From NCBI GenBank assembly GCA_904066235.2, contig CAJFCV020000001.1:4712001-4776000 (forward strand): DNA of 64,000 nucleotides, in the 5' to 3' direction. The DNA is from Bursaphelenchus xylophilus. Lineage: Eukaryota > Nematoda > Chromadorea > Rhabditida > Aphelenchoididae. The first letter of the stretch is position 1, and each line of letters opens with the position of its first letter. Below are positions 25,237 through 43,001 of the stretch, in pieces. The notes below the pieces were generated by a model. It searched no databases and was not told the origin of the DNA. It worked only from the letters and a program-made list of their open reading frames with translations. The position numbers were made by a program, and so were the translations under genes.

Positions 25237-27961
25237 TGTTTTCGACCATGGCCAACATTTTCCTAATTGAAATGTTTTTTGTATCTCTTCATCTTTTGGT
25301 AGTACCGTAACCCTCAACATACCATATCGATTACTGCCAAAAATTGGGAAAAGTGTAACCAGTTTTTAAGCTTGATTATAAAGGTTGGACACACTCTCCG
25401 TAAAATAAGACCAAAAAATCCAAAATAAAAATATAAGTTTTTGAGATATACGCGTTCAAAGTTGCTATGTTCGGTTACTGTAAGACCAAAATGGAGATGA
25501 TGAATTTTCAAACGGTACCATTGATTGCCACGCCTCACCCATTAATAGACTAGCCTGAGAAAAATATTTTCAGATCAAAAAATAAATATTTGAGGCTTTA
25601 TTTTAGGCTTTATACGATGGTTACTGTAGTTTCTAACTTTTGTCAATTTCGCTAACCATTTTTTTCAAATGACGCATTTAGACCAGCTATCCCATTGAGA
25701 AATGTGTGTACAACGTAAAAATCAAAAAATCAAGGTTACAGTACTATCAATTCTTGAAATAAAAGGAGATTACGGTAGCCGTATCCGCTTTTTTCGCTGT
25801 TTGGCCGCGGCATTCTTTGGAGATGCAAGTGTAACCAAATTTGAGACCGGAAATATCTTCAGAATATACAGGGGAGTATTTTAGCAAAAAATTGCAAAAA
25901 TAAAAATATAAGTTTTTGAGAAAATCCGGGATTACGGTCATTTTGGGGGGTTTTTGGGCTGTTTGGTCGCGGCATTCTTTGGAGATGCTAGTGTAACCAA
26001 ATTTGAGGCCGGAAATATCTTCAGAATATACAGGGGAGTATTTTAGCAAAAAATTGCAAAAATAAAAATATAAGTTTTTGAGAAAATCCGGGATTACGGT
26101 CATTTTGGGGGTTTTTGGGCTGTTTGGTCGCGGCATTCTTTGGAGATGCTAGTGTAACCAAATTTGAGGCCGGAAATATCTTCAGAATATACAGGGGAGT
26201 ATTTTAGCAAAAAATTGCAAAAATAAAAATATAAGTTTTTGAGAAAATCCGGGATTACGGTCATTTTGGGGGTTTTTGGGCTGTTTGGTCGCGGCATTCT
26301 TTGGAGATGCTAGTGTAACCAAATTTGAGGCCGGAAATATCTTCAGAATATACAGGGGAGTATTTTAGCAAAAAATTGCAAAAATAAAAATATAAGTTTT
26401 TGAGAAAATCCGGGATTACGGTCATTTTGGGGGGTTTTTGGGCTGTTTGGTCGCGGCATTCTTTGGAGATGCTAGTGTAACCAAATTTGAGACTAGAAAT
26501 TCACTCAGAATGGATAGAGGAGTATCTTAGCAAAAAATCGCAAAAATAAAAATATAAGTTTTTGAGAAAATCCCGGATTACGGTAATTTCGGACAGGAAA
26601 TCCCCTAAAATCACCGTAATTTCGAAATTTCTCAAAAACTTATAATTTTATTTTCGGGATTTTTTGCATAGGTACTTCCCAAGGCAGCGGGAATTTGTTT
26701 CCGGTCGCAAATTTGGTTACACTAGCATCTCCAAAGAATGCCGCGACCAAACAGCCCAAAAACCCCCCAAAATGACCGTAATCCCGGATTTTCTCAAAAA
26801 CTTATATTTTTATTTTTGCAATTTTTTGCTAAAATACTCCCCTGTATATTCTGAAGATATTTCCGGCCTCAAATTTGGTTACACTAGCATCTCCAAAGAA
26901 TGCCGCGACCAAACAGCCCAAAAACCCCCCAAAATGACCGTAATCCCGGATTTTCTCAAAAACTTATATTTTTATTTTTGCAATTTTTTGCTAAAATACT
27001 CCCCTGTATATTCTGAAGATATTTCCGGCCTCAAATTTGGTTACACTAGCATCTCCAAAGAATGCCGCGACCAAACAGCCCAAAAACCCCCCAAAATGAC
27101 CGTAATCCCGGATTTTCTCAAAAACTTATATTTTTATTTTTGCAATTTTTTGCTAAAATACTCCCCTGTATATTCTGAAGATATTTCCGGCCTCAAATTT
27201 GGTTACACTAGCATCTCCAAAGAATGCCGCGACCAAACAGCCCAAAAACCCCCAAAATGACCGTAATCCCGGATTTTCTCAAAAACTTATATTTTTATTT
27301 TTGCAATTTTTTGCTAAAATACTCCCCTGTATATTCTGAAGATATTTCCGGTCTCAAATTTGGTTACACTTGCATCTCCAAAGAATGCCGCGGCCAAACA
27401 GCGAAAAAAGCGGATACGGCTACCGTAATCTCCTTTTATTTCAAGAATTGATAGTACTGTAACCTTGATTTTTTGATTTTTACGTTGTACACACATTTCT
27501 CAATGGGATAGCTGGTCTAAATGCGTCATTTGAAAAAAATGGTTAGCGAAATTGACAAAAGTTAGAAACTACAGTAACCATCGTATAAAGCCTAAAATAA
27601 AGCCTCAAATATTTATTTTTTGATCTGAAAATATTTTTCTCAGGCTAGTCTATTAATGGGTGAGGCGTGGCAATCAATGGTACCGTTTGAAAATTCATCA
27701 TCTCCATTTTGGTCTTACAGTAACCGAACATAGCAACTTTGAACGCGTATATCTCAAAAACTTATATTTTTATTTTGGATTTTTTGGTCTTATTTTACGG
27801 AGAGTGTGTCCAACCTTTATAATCAAGCTTAAAAACTGGTTACACTTTTCCCAATTTTTGGCAGTAATGGATATGGTATGTTGAGGGTTACGGTACTACC
27901 AAAAGATGAAGAGATACAAAAAACATTTCAATTAGGAAAATGTTGGCCGTGGTCGAAAACA
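25237..27961. repeat. 2.7-kb near-perfect palindrome containing a satellite array
   Basis: The left end TGTTTTCGACCATGGCC (25237) is the complement of the right end near 27961, and similarity continues inward to a centre near 26600. Each arm contains five units of a 161-162-bp tandem repeat (left starts near 25772, 25934, 26096, 26257, 26418; the right arm mirrors them at about 26774, 26936, 27097, 27258, 27421). Units hold ATTACGGT, GGTCGCGGCATTC and a polypurine stretch. The 198-aa frame at 26664-27260 and its minus-strand twin are read-through of the satellite because the unit has few stops; nothing indicates a protein. Outer parts of the arms carry further TTACNGTA strings. Confidence 0.85.
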
Positions 27962-30900
27962 GTCACACAAAAAGTTTTGGACTCATAGAACCATCACCCG
28001 GCCCACAACCAACGCCACTTTATAAAATACAAAATGTTACAGTAATCCCGGAATGGATGAAATTTCGCGAAACCCTTCTTCGCTTTTCATCAGCATGCCC
28101 AGGCCCTTCTACTGGCCTAGTTTCAAGAAATTTGGTGATGGTCGTTGCAACAATGTCTGGGCCCCGTGGAGGGAAGCTTCAGTTTGTAAAAAACTCTGTT
28201 TTAATCATCATGATTAATATAATGGCTAAAATAGGGTTACAAACCCAGTCAAAATAAAAACTCAAACTAATAAACACTTTTTAATCCTTAATAAAGCCCT
28301 TCAGGTCAAATTAAAGCATTTCAAAAATTCGAAACATTAAATTTCCTCCTTTTTTGGCATTCTGTTCTAATGGCAGGAAATGCCTTTATTTAGTCGGAAA
28401 TCAAAAGTAAAGTTGGTAAAAAAGGCTCCATTCTCACAATATTTTTTACTAGATGTCAATCTCCAGACTGTATATATTTTGATGCCAAATATATTATGTA
28501 TCACCGTCTAATCCCATTTTTCTCTCAAAAAATCTCCAAATCTTTAAATCCCCAAAAGGAACAGGAACAAGATTCTCTGATCCCGGCTCCACGATTGACG
28601 ACTTCTCTTAGCCTACCATAAACCACATTTCGAGCCTGTAAAACTATACTTTTTTAGTTGATTTCCCCTCAAATTTTATGAAACTTTGCCTCAAGAAAAG
28701 AAAAAGCGGTGCACTTGAACGGAAAGTGTAATAAATTCGTCAAAAGTAACATGTTTGCGTCAAAATTAAAATAGAAAATGCAACACTCGGGCATTTCAAA
28801 CCGGGACTAAGTGTTCAAAATGCCTCAGGGGATAGGTTTGAGGGTGGGCGACCTTTTATACGAGCGAAAGTTTTTTGAAAAGTTGCAAAATTTTTCCAGT
28901 TTTTGTTTCAATCTGAAAATGGATGTTTGGAACTCTCACGCCCCTGAACTTGTTAATTTTAGGCTCTTTTAAAGACTGAATCCAATTCCAAATGAGTTCA
29001 GTGCATTTGGCTTTAAAGGCCGTTCTTTTTAATGAATATTTAGGCCAAACCCTTTGAAGGGGACCGAATTTTCGCGCAAATGAACTCAATTTTCGTGACC
29101 TTTGGGCGTCATGGAAATTGCACTCTAGGCAGCAATCTAGAGAATTGAAAATTTTGAGCAATGTTTGGGATGAAAAAGAATCTTGAACTATCTTGAGCCC
29201 GAGTAATGCAATTTTATATGTATTGGGTGGACCACGCAAAACGCTCTTCTTGATTTTGTAAATTTTGTAAATCTTCCAAAATTGAAGCTGTCTTCCCGAA
29301 ATTTTGGATTTTTAAATTTGAGAACAGAAAGTTTGACTGTGACAAACTTAAAGATGATAGATCAACATTGCACTTTACAGTGACCATTGAGATTTTGAGA
29401 TTGATTGTCGGACCGAGAAACCGGAAAAACAAAGTTTTTGCCTCTTTCAAGTCCGAGAAAGTCAATTCAAAAAATTCGAAGTGTTACCGTGGCCCAATTT
29501 CCTAATCGAATTTTTTTTCCGAATAATTTGACTTCCGAGGTCAACATATAAATATACGTGTGAAAGTCGATTTTTCATAACCATGAAAATTCACTTGACC
29601 TTGGAATTCGATTTATATTATATATTCGGCCGAACAGGAAATTAGGCCCGGTTATGAGGTCAAAAAAATAGTTTCAAAATTTTGGAGGTCTGTGTAATGT
29701 GCATTGTTGACTTAAAATCTTAAAACTTGTCTTGATATAAACGGCGGGCATCAATTTTGAAAATCCAAAATTTCGGAAAGACGGAAATCTGCGAACTTCT
29801 CCAAACATTCCCAGGCGCGATATTACGCTAGAATTTCGAAAATAAGCGAAAATAGTCTCATCATGAATTTAACTTTCGTATTTTATAATACAATAGCTAC
29901 GGTGGAATCAGTTGAGAGAATGAAGGCAAAAAAAAAACTTGGTTGAAGTTCAGCAGCCTCAGGATGAGAACTTCAGTCCGAGCCTTGGTTTGCCTTGGTC
30001 TTGGCTTTCTTTAAAAAATTGCCTTTCATTTATTGTAAATTTACGGTTTTGTATTTTATAATAGAAAGAAAATGTGGCTGATTTTTTTGAACTTGCAGAA
30101 ATTACCGTGTGATGTCTCTAATGTCTCTTAGAAAACGAAGCTAAGACCCGGTCCGGTTAGACCGTCGTTTTTTCAAAATTTAAAATTAATGAAACGTTCC
30201 GAAACGAGCCCGAGCACATTAGAGAAACAGACAGTTCGGAACGTCACTCCACAATGGGCCGCAAACCCAATTTATCACGAGAAAACCCCCTCAGGCATGG
30301 CAAAAATACCGCCCACCCAGGATGCCCTCGGGGAAAAAACGGTCGCCTGAATATATCGCGTCTTTTTTCAACTGCAAAACCCAAGTTCAACATAAATTTA
30401 GATGCGTTTTTGCATTTATAATTGAGGTTCTTATGCCGTTGGCGTGCAAAGAGGAGCTTAGAAAGGCCAGAGAATTTATGGTAGGACATAATGTAAATTT
30501 TTCGGCTACTATCTCGATATTAATCTTAAAATGCCCGAGGCGCCATATCGTGGCCTAAACAAAGAGATAATATAAATTTTCTACTTTCTATTTTTTATTT
30601 TTTTTATTCTTTTCTGCAAATTCCCAAAAATCCCGTAAACCCCCAGGCATTTCGGTTTCAGATCAGCAAAATAGAAGAACCGGAGTTTACGGCATATGTA
30701 TTGTCTCAAAACCTTTTCAAAACCATAAAACACTTGGCCCTTTGCAATCATAAAAGCCGTGAGGGATGATTCCCATCTGATGATACGAGTTTTCGTCTGG
30801 AAATCATTGGAATTCCTCTTGAACAAACATCAAACTGGAAGGAATTTGGAGTTTAATATAAAAATAAATTGGCAAATAACGGAAAAACAAAAAAATTGAT

Positions 30901-33900
30901 TTTTGGGAAAATTGGAATTTTTAAATTTTAAAAATATTTTTTCCAAAAAGCTCGTTAAAAAAGGGGTAACAAAGTAATCTGAAGACATAAAACGGAGGAA
31001 GGGTCTAAATTGGAGGCTGAACTCATTAGAAACAGCAAATACTGAGACAATGGCTTGGTCTAGACGCTGGGCTATTTAATGTTGGGCTCTGAAATTGCAA
31101 AGCGAATGCAAACTCGGACTCAGTGAACTGGTGAGGGCCGGAATAACAAAAATACATACGCGTTAAGAGCTTGAACTCGATGAAACTTGTAAATGTATAC
31201 GGCAAGGCTTCTCTGCACTCAAAATGAGGAGAGTCGGCCTAGACATGTATACCCCAACAGCAATGAGAATTTTTAATTTTTTGCACTGGAAATTTTCAAA
31301 AATTTCGTTTGCCATTTTTCGCTAAAAAACGGTGGTTATATTACAAACACGAGCGAAAGATGACAGATTCTTCAAATCCATCTAATAATCTCTTCTGGAA
31401 ATAAACCTTAATGCATCCCGCCCGGTTGCTGCTAAATACAGAGCGAATATGTCCCCACCGTTCCATAACAAGCTCCTTGCCATTTCATGATACCGTATCC
31501 TGCTTAATCCCCTCCTCCAACCCCAACAAATCCCTCCTCAAACATTCGGGAGATTTCTTCGTCACAAAGCAAGCCGTCTTTAACATTTTCTTGGACCGTA
31601 TTACCTGAAAAAGCCGGATCAGAGAATACTCGTACAACGATTAAGGTAGAACGTTTCTGAAGAGGGTCGGATAAACCTCTGGACCCAAGAGGCTATAAAC
31701 AACATCGTCTACGGGCTCAAACATCTAAGAGAATTAAATGTCAGTCTGTCGGAAAAATAACGAGCGAAATGTCGCATCCAAAATCGCGTCACCATCGAAA
31801 AAATTAATTTTGTCGCAGCAAAATCACATTGCTTTCCGCTTCAGCGACTTATTGTGGTCATTTTTTTTCCCGGCAGCCTGATATCAATACAATGTAAAAA
31901 ATCGACGTCTTGGAACATCATGAAAACAACTTAATTCATCTTTTTTACGGCAAGATTATCCTGGAGACAATTTCGGCAATTACTTATGATGGTATTAATC
32001 AAATACGTGAGTTTGCAAAAAATTGAAAAACGAGTGAAATTGCCAATGGTAAGCGGCTTACGAATGAATAAGTCGATTATAGGCGAGAATAGGGGCTAAT
32101 GATAAAAAATGATGACAAATGAGCGGGCGTATACTTAGAACGGTTGTAAGAAAAATGAAGAAAATTAGTCATTCTATTCAGATTTTTTTCAATTTTACAC
32201 CCACTTCAAATATATAAAAATTTTTGAAAGTTTTGGCTTTAGCTTTTCAGACACAGCCGAGGTATTCAATGATCTTTGCCGCCAAGAGAGTACAAGAAAA
32301 AGCGGAGAACGGTGATAGAAAAAACAATATTAGGCCACATATTTGGCGTTTCATATGAAAAAAATATGTTTTTTTTTGTGGCCAAATTACCCTCTATCAT
32401 AAAACCTTTCTAGCCAAAATTCGCAAAAAAGTGTCGCATTTTGATCTTGGATCTAAAAATCTCTTTTCAAATGAAATGCTAATGAGGCCTCGTAAACATG
32501 TGTACCGTCTCACTTGTTTACAAAAAACAAACAGCTTAATTTTACCGTACTGGCCGTAAGGATATCTTCCCGCAAAAACAGAGCATGACCTTAAACAAAC
32601 CATGAAATCCTGCCCAGCCCTTTTTTACGACAGGAATTATCTGGATAATCCAGAAATGTTTTTTTCGAGCACTCCAGCTAATAATATACTTAATTGTCGC
32701 ATCACTTGTGAAAAAACTAGACTACAAGTGGTCGTATGAATTGAGTAATCATCATTTTAAAATTTGAAGTCAAACTGCACCGAAATAATGGTTATTTCTC
32801 CATAATGCGAGCCAAAAACCTTGCATAAATATCAATACTAAATTTTCGTTTAATAAAAGCCTGAGGGTCGCATCGTAATTATACCCCCCTTGTAAATTAT
32901 TCAATGATACAAACCACGAACTTATGACCATTACTAATTGCTAGTAATCGACGAAAACTGCAAACGGGCCTTCAAATTGCAAATGACCCCACCTTTCTAA
33001 AAAAACAAGAAAAGCGATGGCCCTCGATCTCCGGGGGAACATCAAAACTTGTCATAAAGCCCGGTTTAATGGGACAAAAACGGGGACCGGCTGTCACAAG
33101 AGATTCGCTGAGACCTTTCAAAGTCGAGTTCGGGGGTGACAGATACCTGAGGTGGGCCAGGGATGAGGAGATTGAGGAATATAAAAATGGCAAGTGAGAT
33201 GATTGGAGGAGTGTTCGGAATTTACAGAGGAATCCGTGCGACGCTTTTAATGGATCATTTTATCCATGCAAAATGTCACATTTATTTTTACCGGAGCCTA
33301 CAAAAAAAATTTTTTTGCTTATGAAACTGGCAGAGATACGGCCAATAAACGTTTTCTCTCTCACCGCTCTCCGCATTACGCGCATTCTCGCCGGCCAAGA
33401 TCGTTGAATGTCTCAACTGCCCCTTCAAAGCGGGAGCTAAAATTTTCACGCATTCATATACGACCCATTCATATACGACCCAGCATGTGTGCGAAATATA
33501 ATAAAAGCGTTACACTTTTGAACACATTCAAACAACAATAACAAAATCAACCTTATTGAAAAATTCGAATCTTGAGCTTTCTGCCAAATGGACCTCAAAC
33601 GTCAAAACGAATTCCTCAACTTCCGTTTTCTGTTTTCCTCCCCAAACCTTTACATCAGCTGCCTCAGGGCACTCTAAGTGCATACCGTGCTGACTTTCAC
33701 TTAGCCATTCGAACTCTACGTTTAGTTCAAAATAAAAACAAGAAAAGCTAGGGATAGTAGACGCCTCCACTTATATGATGATATGAATATAGATGGACTT
33801 TTCACCCCAATACTCAAACATGCGCAAATGCACGTCGAATTCAGACATTGCACTTGATTTTTATGAGAGTTCTCATAGCTTGCGATGACCAATGGGTTGC

Positions 33901-34755
33901 CGAAATACGAGAGTTGAGGAAGGACAAAGCGGTTCATTTTAGGGCTGGTGACGTTAAAGTTTAGGCCTTGAAGCCACGAGATATACGTACAATTTTACAT
34001 AAATTGTGATGCCAAGGCTTCTGGACCAGCAAAAAATAATTTTTTTCCGAAAAATTGCATTTCTTGTTTTTTCGTGACAAATGCTAAAGGTGTGCGTTTC
34101 ACCGCGAAAACAATCATATTTGTTTACCGCACTTTCCCTAATTTTATATCAATTTACTTGACTATATACAGTCATCAAAAATGCAATCACAAAAATTGAA
34201 AATTTTATTTTCAAAATTCTCTTCAAATAAATTTACATAACAAAAACATAACATAGGGGAGATAAAATTCTGTACAAAAATAACGGTTAATCGAGAATAC
34301 TGGACATTCATAAAACTCTGATTAAAAGTGTTGGAGGGCTGCAGAAAATATGACTTTCATTTGATATTGATCCAATGTACAGTAAGAATACTAGTTAAAA
34401 TCACAATTATTAAAGTTTTGGCGCCAAATCTTCGCCTGAACCCTCGAATTCCCGCACAAATTCCGCCGAAAAATTCTCATTTTTGGTCTCAACAGGAAAA
34501 CTCTCAATTTTTGGCATTCGGTTTCAGGCCGAAAATCCGCATAAATAAGGTAATAGACGGTTTGGAGAGGCTATGAAAACCGTTTAGAGTCAGAAAAAAG
34601 CGGTCCATCGTTACTTTGTGTTAGTTTTGTTCTTGTCTGATATTGTGATCTAATCGTATATAGATTTGAGGCGGGTGAATCAACTAATTTAGTTCATGTG
34701 TGATAAGGTCATGTCTATCGAGATGCGAGTAGAAATCTGTGTGAAGTTTCGGAGC
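27962..34755. other. Gene-poor spacer between the palindrome and the zinc-finger gene
   Basis: No gene is supported. It contains a diverged inverted copy of the 25.0-kb stretch at about 28060-28210, a TTAGAACAGAATGCCA repeat on minus at 28353-28371, a MITE at 31741-31881, copies of the dispersed motif at about 32237-32275, and a short direct repeat CATTCATATACGACC twice near 33452-33483. A minus-strand frame at 33528-33770 (glutamate-rich, no known domain) is the most coding-like stretch but has neither a good start nor a partner exon. A pair of overlapping minus frames at 28856-29465 is unsupported. Confidence 0.5.
31741..31881. mobile_element. MITE with TCAGTCTGTCGG ends, copy A (141 bp)
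   Basis: The left end TCAGTCTGTCGGAAAAATAA and a degraded right end (CCCGGCAGCCTGA) bracket an element sharing internal AAATGTCGCA and GTCGCAGCAAAA strings with the copies at 48978 and 49218. It is non-coding. Confidence 0.65.
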
Positions 34756-39242
<4,487 letters not shown>

Positions 39243-42200
39243 CTGCAAAATACACTCAGTTATTCACCAAATAATTCCAAAAAACGGCTGCGAAATGTTT
39301 CGAAACGGCCCGAAGCACTCGATGGAAACCACGCGAAAATTGGGTGTAAATGGAGAGTAGAAGATATCGGTCATGGGCCGACCGCAAAAAGTAAATTAAT
39401 TCGCCAAAACGTCATGTGCGTGTCGGCGAATTTTGGCAAAATTTACGGGAAAAATTTAAAGAGTCATGGAGAGGGTGAGACGGAATTCAATTATCGCCAA
39501 AAATTGTGCGAAACCGGGCCAAGTTTGCGGGCCGTCAAACCGATAATAAACGAGTCCTGCTCTATGGGGGAGGGCTAAATTTAAGCGATTTACCTCACTT
39601 ATAGGACGAAAAAGTGTTTGCAAGTTAACGTTCGATAATATTATCAGACAAACAGAAAAAAGTGGAGGCGCCATAAGTGCAATAACACTGAATGTAAAAC
39701 GTTCAAATCCGGGCCCAAAACTCGACCCACACCCCGCAGAATCCGGCTTCTCTGTCTCTGGACAAAGGATGCCCAGATAGCTACATGCAATCTGAAGGTG
39801 TAATCTTAATCCGGCCCGGTATTAAGCGCCCCCAAAAAAACCATTCACCCGGCTTACATCACTTCGCTGGGACCGCGGAATACCTCGGCCGCTGAACCGG
39901 TGTAATTACATCGGGGGATTACCGCGAAGTAATTAGAGGTGTGTAAGTGCGATTAGAGGGGGAAAAGGAGGCAGAGAGGAGTGAGGGAGCCGGCTAATTA
40001 CCACGTAAATGTAAACGCGCGCCTTTTGTAGGCCCCGCCAATTATGATGTAGATTCGTGAAGGCAGGGGGGAGGCCGGGGAGCGAGTGTAAAGCACAAAT
40101 TGTAGCGTAGGCGAAGCCCAAACAAATTGGAGGGATGAATGCGGCGGAAATGGGCGCCTAATCCCAACAAATACCTTCAACGTGAAACTCTCGATACTCA
40201 CTTATGATGCATATCCACCGTGCCCCGAAAATAGCGTCAAGAGAAAGTGTAAAATTAGGGCTCTACGCACATTTCAATATCCATACATTAAGAGTTTGGC
40301 GAATAAAGAACGGGAATTTTTGATTTTCGGCGGACGGAGTTCATTTCAAAGTCTATATTCGGAAAGTGTAATGGCCAAAAAGCGGTGGATTGAACGGGAA
40401 ATGCAACAGTATGCAAGTAAATCTCGAAACAAGACAACTGTGTTCAAAAAATTCGACATAAAAGCTTAGATTAAATATCTAAGTTTCAAGAGATGTTTAG
40501 TATACTTATGTGAAAGAATAGAACACCTTTTGTTACTGAAAGAACATGGGGTTACATCCAACGTATTTTAAATTCTACCGTAAACCAGAAATGCACCCAC
40601 CCCACCTCCCATTTCCCGACCCATCCCCGGCACCTGCACCGCGAATCCGAACCCCGCGGGAACGTTATCCGAGCACGCCCTCACATCATCCGTCCGTGTA
40701 TCCATCCTCCTTTTCGGTCGTGTAATCCGAAGCCCATAAAATAACAAATAACGGCGCGGGTTACAAGATGTAACCCATAAACACATTCGCCGGTGATGTG
40801 GGAGTGAATAGTTAATCAGCGATGTTGTACTGAATTTTTAAGTGATAGAGACATATATAGTAGCATGGAGTGTGGGTCTTAGGAAGTTTGGAGGGCTCAG
40901 AGGGCCAGTTTGGGACTTGTAAAAGACTTGAGGAGGATCATTGATGGCCTTAAAAAGGCTACAGTTTCCGAGCTAGACCCTTCATTTATTTGAAAATATA
41001 TTGCGGAATATCTCGGCTGCGGTTATAAATTTTTAACCAAAGCTTTCAGCGTTTCATACCGTCCATTTAGAGTGAGTATACCAAAGTTGAAGAAAATCGC
41101 AGAGTCACCCTAAGAGCACTTGTCCTAATAATTCAGAGATCTCCACGAGGATTCTGATTATATGACCTCGTGAAAAAACGTGTGCATGGGATCCGAAAAC
41201 ATGTGTAATTTGTGTAAAACGCGTGCAAAATAAATTTCATGCTACAAAAAAAATGCGCTGACGATTTAAAATTCGGTCGGCCGAACGCCCCCAGGACATA
41301 TTCGACAAATGTTTCGTGGCGATCGTATGTTCGGGAATGCAAACAGTCAGCTAAGTATGGGAACCGAGGGAGTCGGAGGGTCGGTTTCATCGAATTTCGG
41401 TGGAAATTTAGAACGTTTCAGGGGAAGAGAAAAAGTGCAAGTTTCAATTTAAATCTCATGGTTTCTATTACAAATAAACGGGAACGGCCTGAAGCGTGAC
41501 TTTTTCAAATTGGGAATGTTTACTCTACATTTCCTAGAAATCAGTCACCGAAATTTTTAACTCGTGCTTTGCGACCGCTGCTGAGATATTACGCGATAAA
41601 TTTGGGTACCTATAGAGTATAAGCCAGCATCCCAAAATGCGGAAAAACATGTCCAACACTGTTCAAATGTAATTTTCTACAACTTCCGGTGGCAATTCAG
41701 CAAACAATTTTTGCGGAGAATCGCGAAATCGGCTACCAAAATGTGTGAATAACATGGAAAGTTCCCAAAAATCGTTGCAAAATTCGGCAAATGCATCGAG
41801 AAATTCCGCAAACCCCCACACAATTTTTTAAAATTGTTTCGCCAAAAAAATATCTGAAAAGGAAAAGAAATAAAACAAATCTCTGCGCCCTACGCCTTAC
41901 GCCTTTACTCCCACGCCTTTTTTACACTCCAAAATAAACCGCCGGCGGTAATTAATTGACGAGAAATGTTTGCGAGAGAGGGGGGTTGTTGGACTGTAAT
42001 TTTTACTGTTTGTTTTTTAATGAATGACAAGACAGAATGGGGCGGAAATACAAAACCTCAAGCTGTTGTTTTAGGGGATTAGAAGGACAATAAAATTGTT
42101 AGGGAGACCGTAAATTGAGATTTGAAAAGCAAGTGTTGAAATAAGAGGTTGATAAAGTGCAATTAGATGTGGGAGTTTACAGAACTATTTTCGAGACTCC

Positions 42201-42969
42201 AGACAGTCAATAAAAGCTTGTATTAGAGCGGGGGAGGAGAGGGAGAGCCTAGGAGAGGTATACAAGAACGATAAATATGACTAATATATAAGGATATAGA
42301 AGCAAAAAGTTGCGGAGAATTATAATACTTTAGATTGCCTACAGGCTATTTTTTCGCCAAGCCGCGTTACTATAATATATAGTACTAACTTGTGTTCCAA
42401 CTCCCATTATCTACACATTTCTATCGATGATATAAAAGCATCCTAACCCTCCCACGTTCGGCGACCAGCCCGTTCCATCGAACGGAAACACTCCACCTCC
42501 ACCTTCTAGACGACCCCAATAAATTACGCACCAACTTTTATGTCGGTTCTGAAGAATTACCACCGTTTCGGAATGGCGTATTTTACCTTCTAATTGCAGT
42601 ACAAGAATATAAATTTAAAGGGGATTATCTAGAGTAATAACCAATCAAACACTAATGAAATGCCGATTGCTTTGTTATATTTGACATACAGAGACAAGAG
42701 GTATTGTTAGTTTACACCTACATGTGCTTTCTTTATAATTCTTTCCCTGAATTGGTCTTATGTCGTCATAACTTTCAACTATCGTTTAATTTTGAAAGCG
42801 TTATTTGGCTGTAAACTTTGGGTTGCGGTGTGCACCTAGAATTACCGTCGTGGGAGGTCATAATCCCTCCCTCGATTGTACTCCTACCTACACATAAACA
42901 ATAAGAGGTGCAAAGCGGCATGCTGATAAAATATTAAAAAAGACCGTTGATTATCTCAGCTGCGCCTAC

Positions 42970-43001
42970 AAAGGCCTATCTCATACTTGAGATAGGCCTT
43001 T
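42970..43001. repeat. Hairpin with 14-bp perfect stem and 4-nt loop
   Basis: AAAGGCCTATCTCA (42970-42983) and its exact complement (42988-43001) surround the loop TACT. A stem this short is not a microRNA precursor. It could be the core of a decayed inverted-repeat element or a structural site. Confidence 0.6.

Noticed and set aside
26664..27260. 198-aa open frame with a repeated 54-residue unit
   Set aside because: It is read-through of the 161-162-bp satellite inside the palindrome; the same frame occurs mirrored on the other strand, with no start context or splice signals.
28856..29465. Two overlapping minus frames (127 and 83 aa), possible frameshifted gene
   Set aside because: The joined product shows no known motif and the composition is typical of AT-rich chance frames.
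33528..33937. Glutamate-rich minus frame with coding-like composition
   Set aside because: No start in good context, weak acceptor, no adjoining exon in phase; kept only as a note.
42970..43001. microRNA precursor
   Set aside because: The stem is 14 bp with a 4-nt loop, too short for a precursor of about 60 nt or more.
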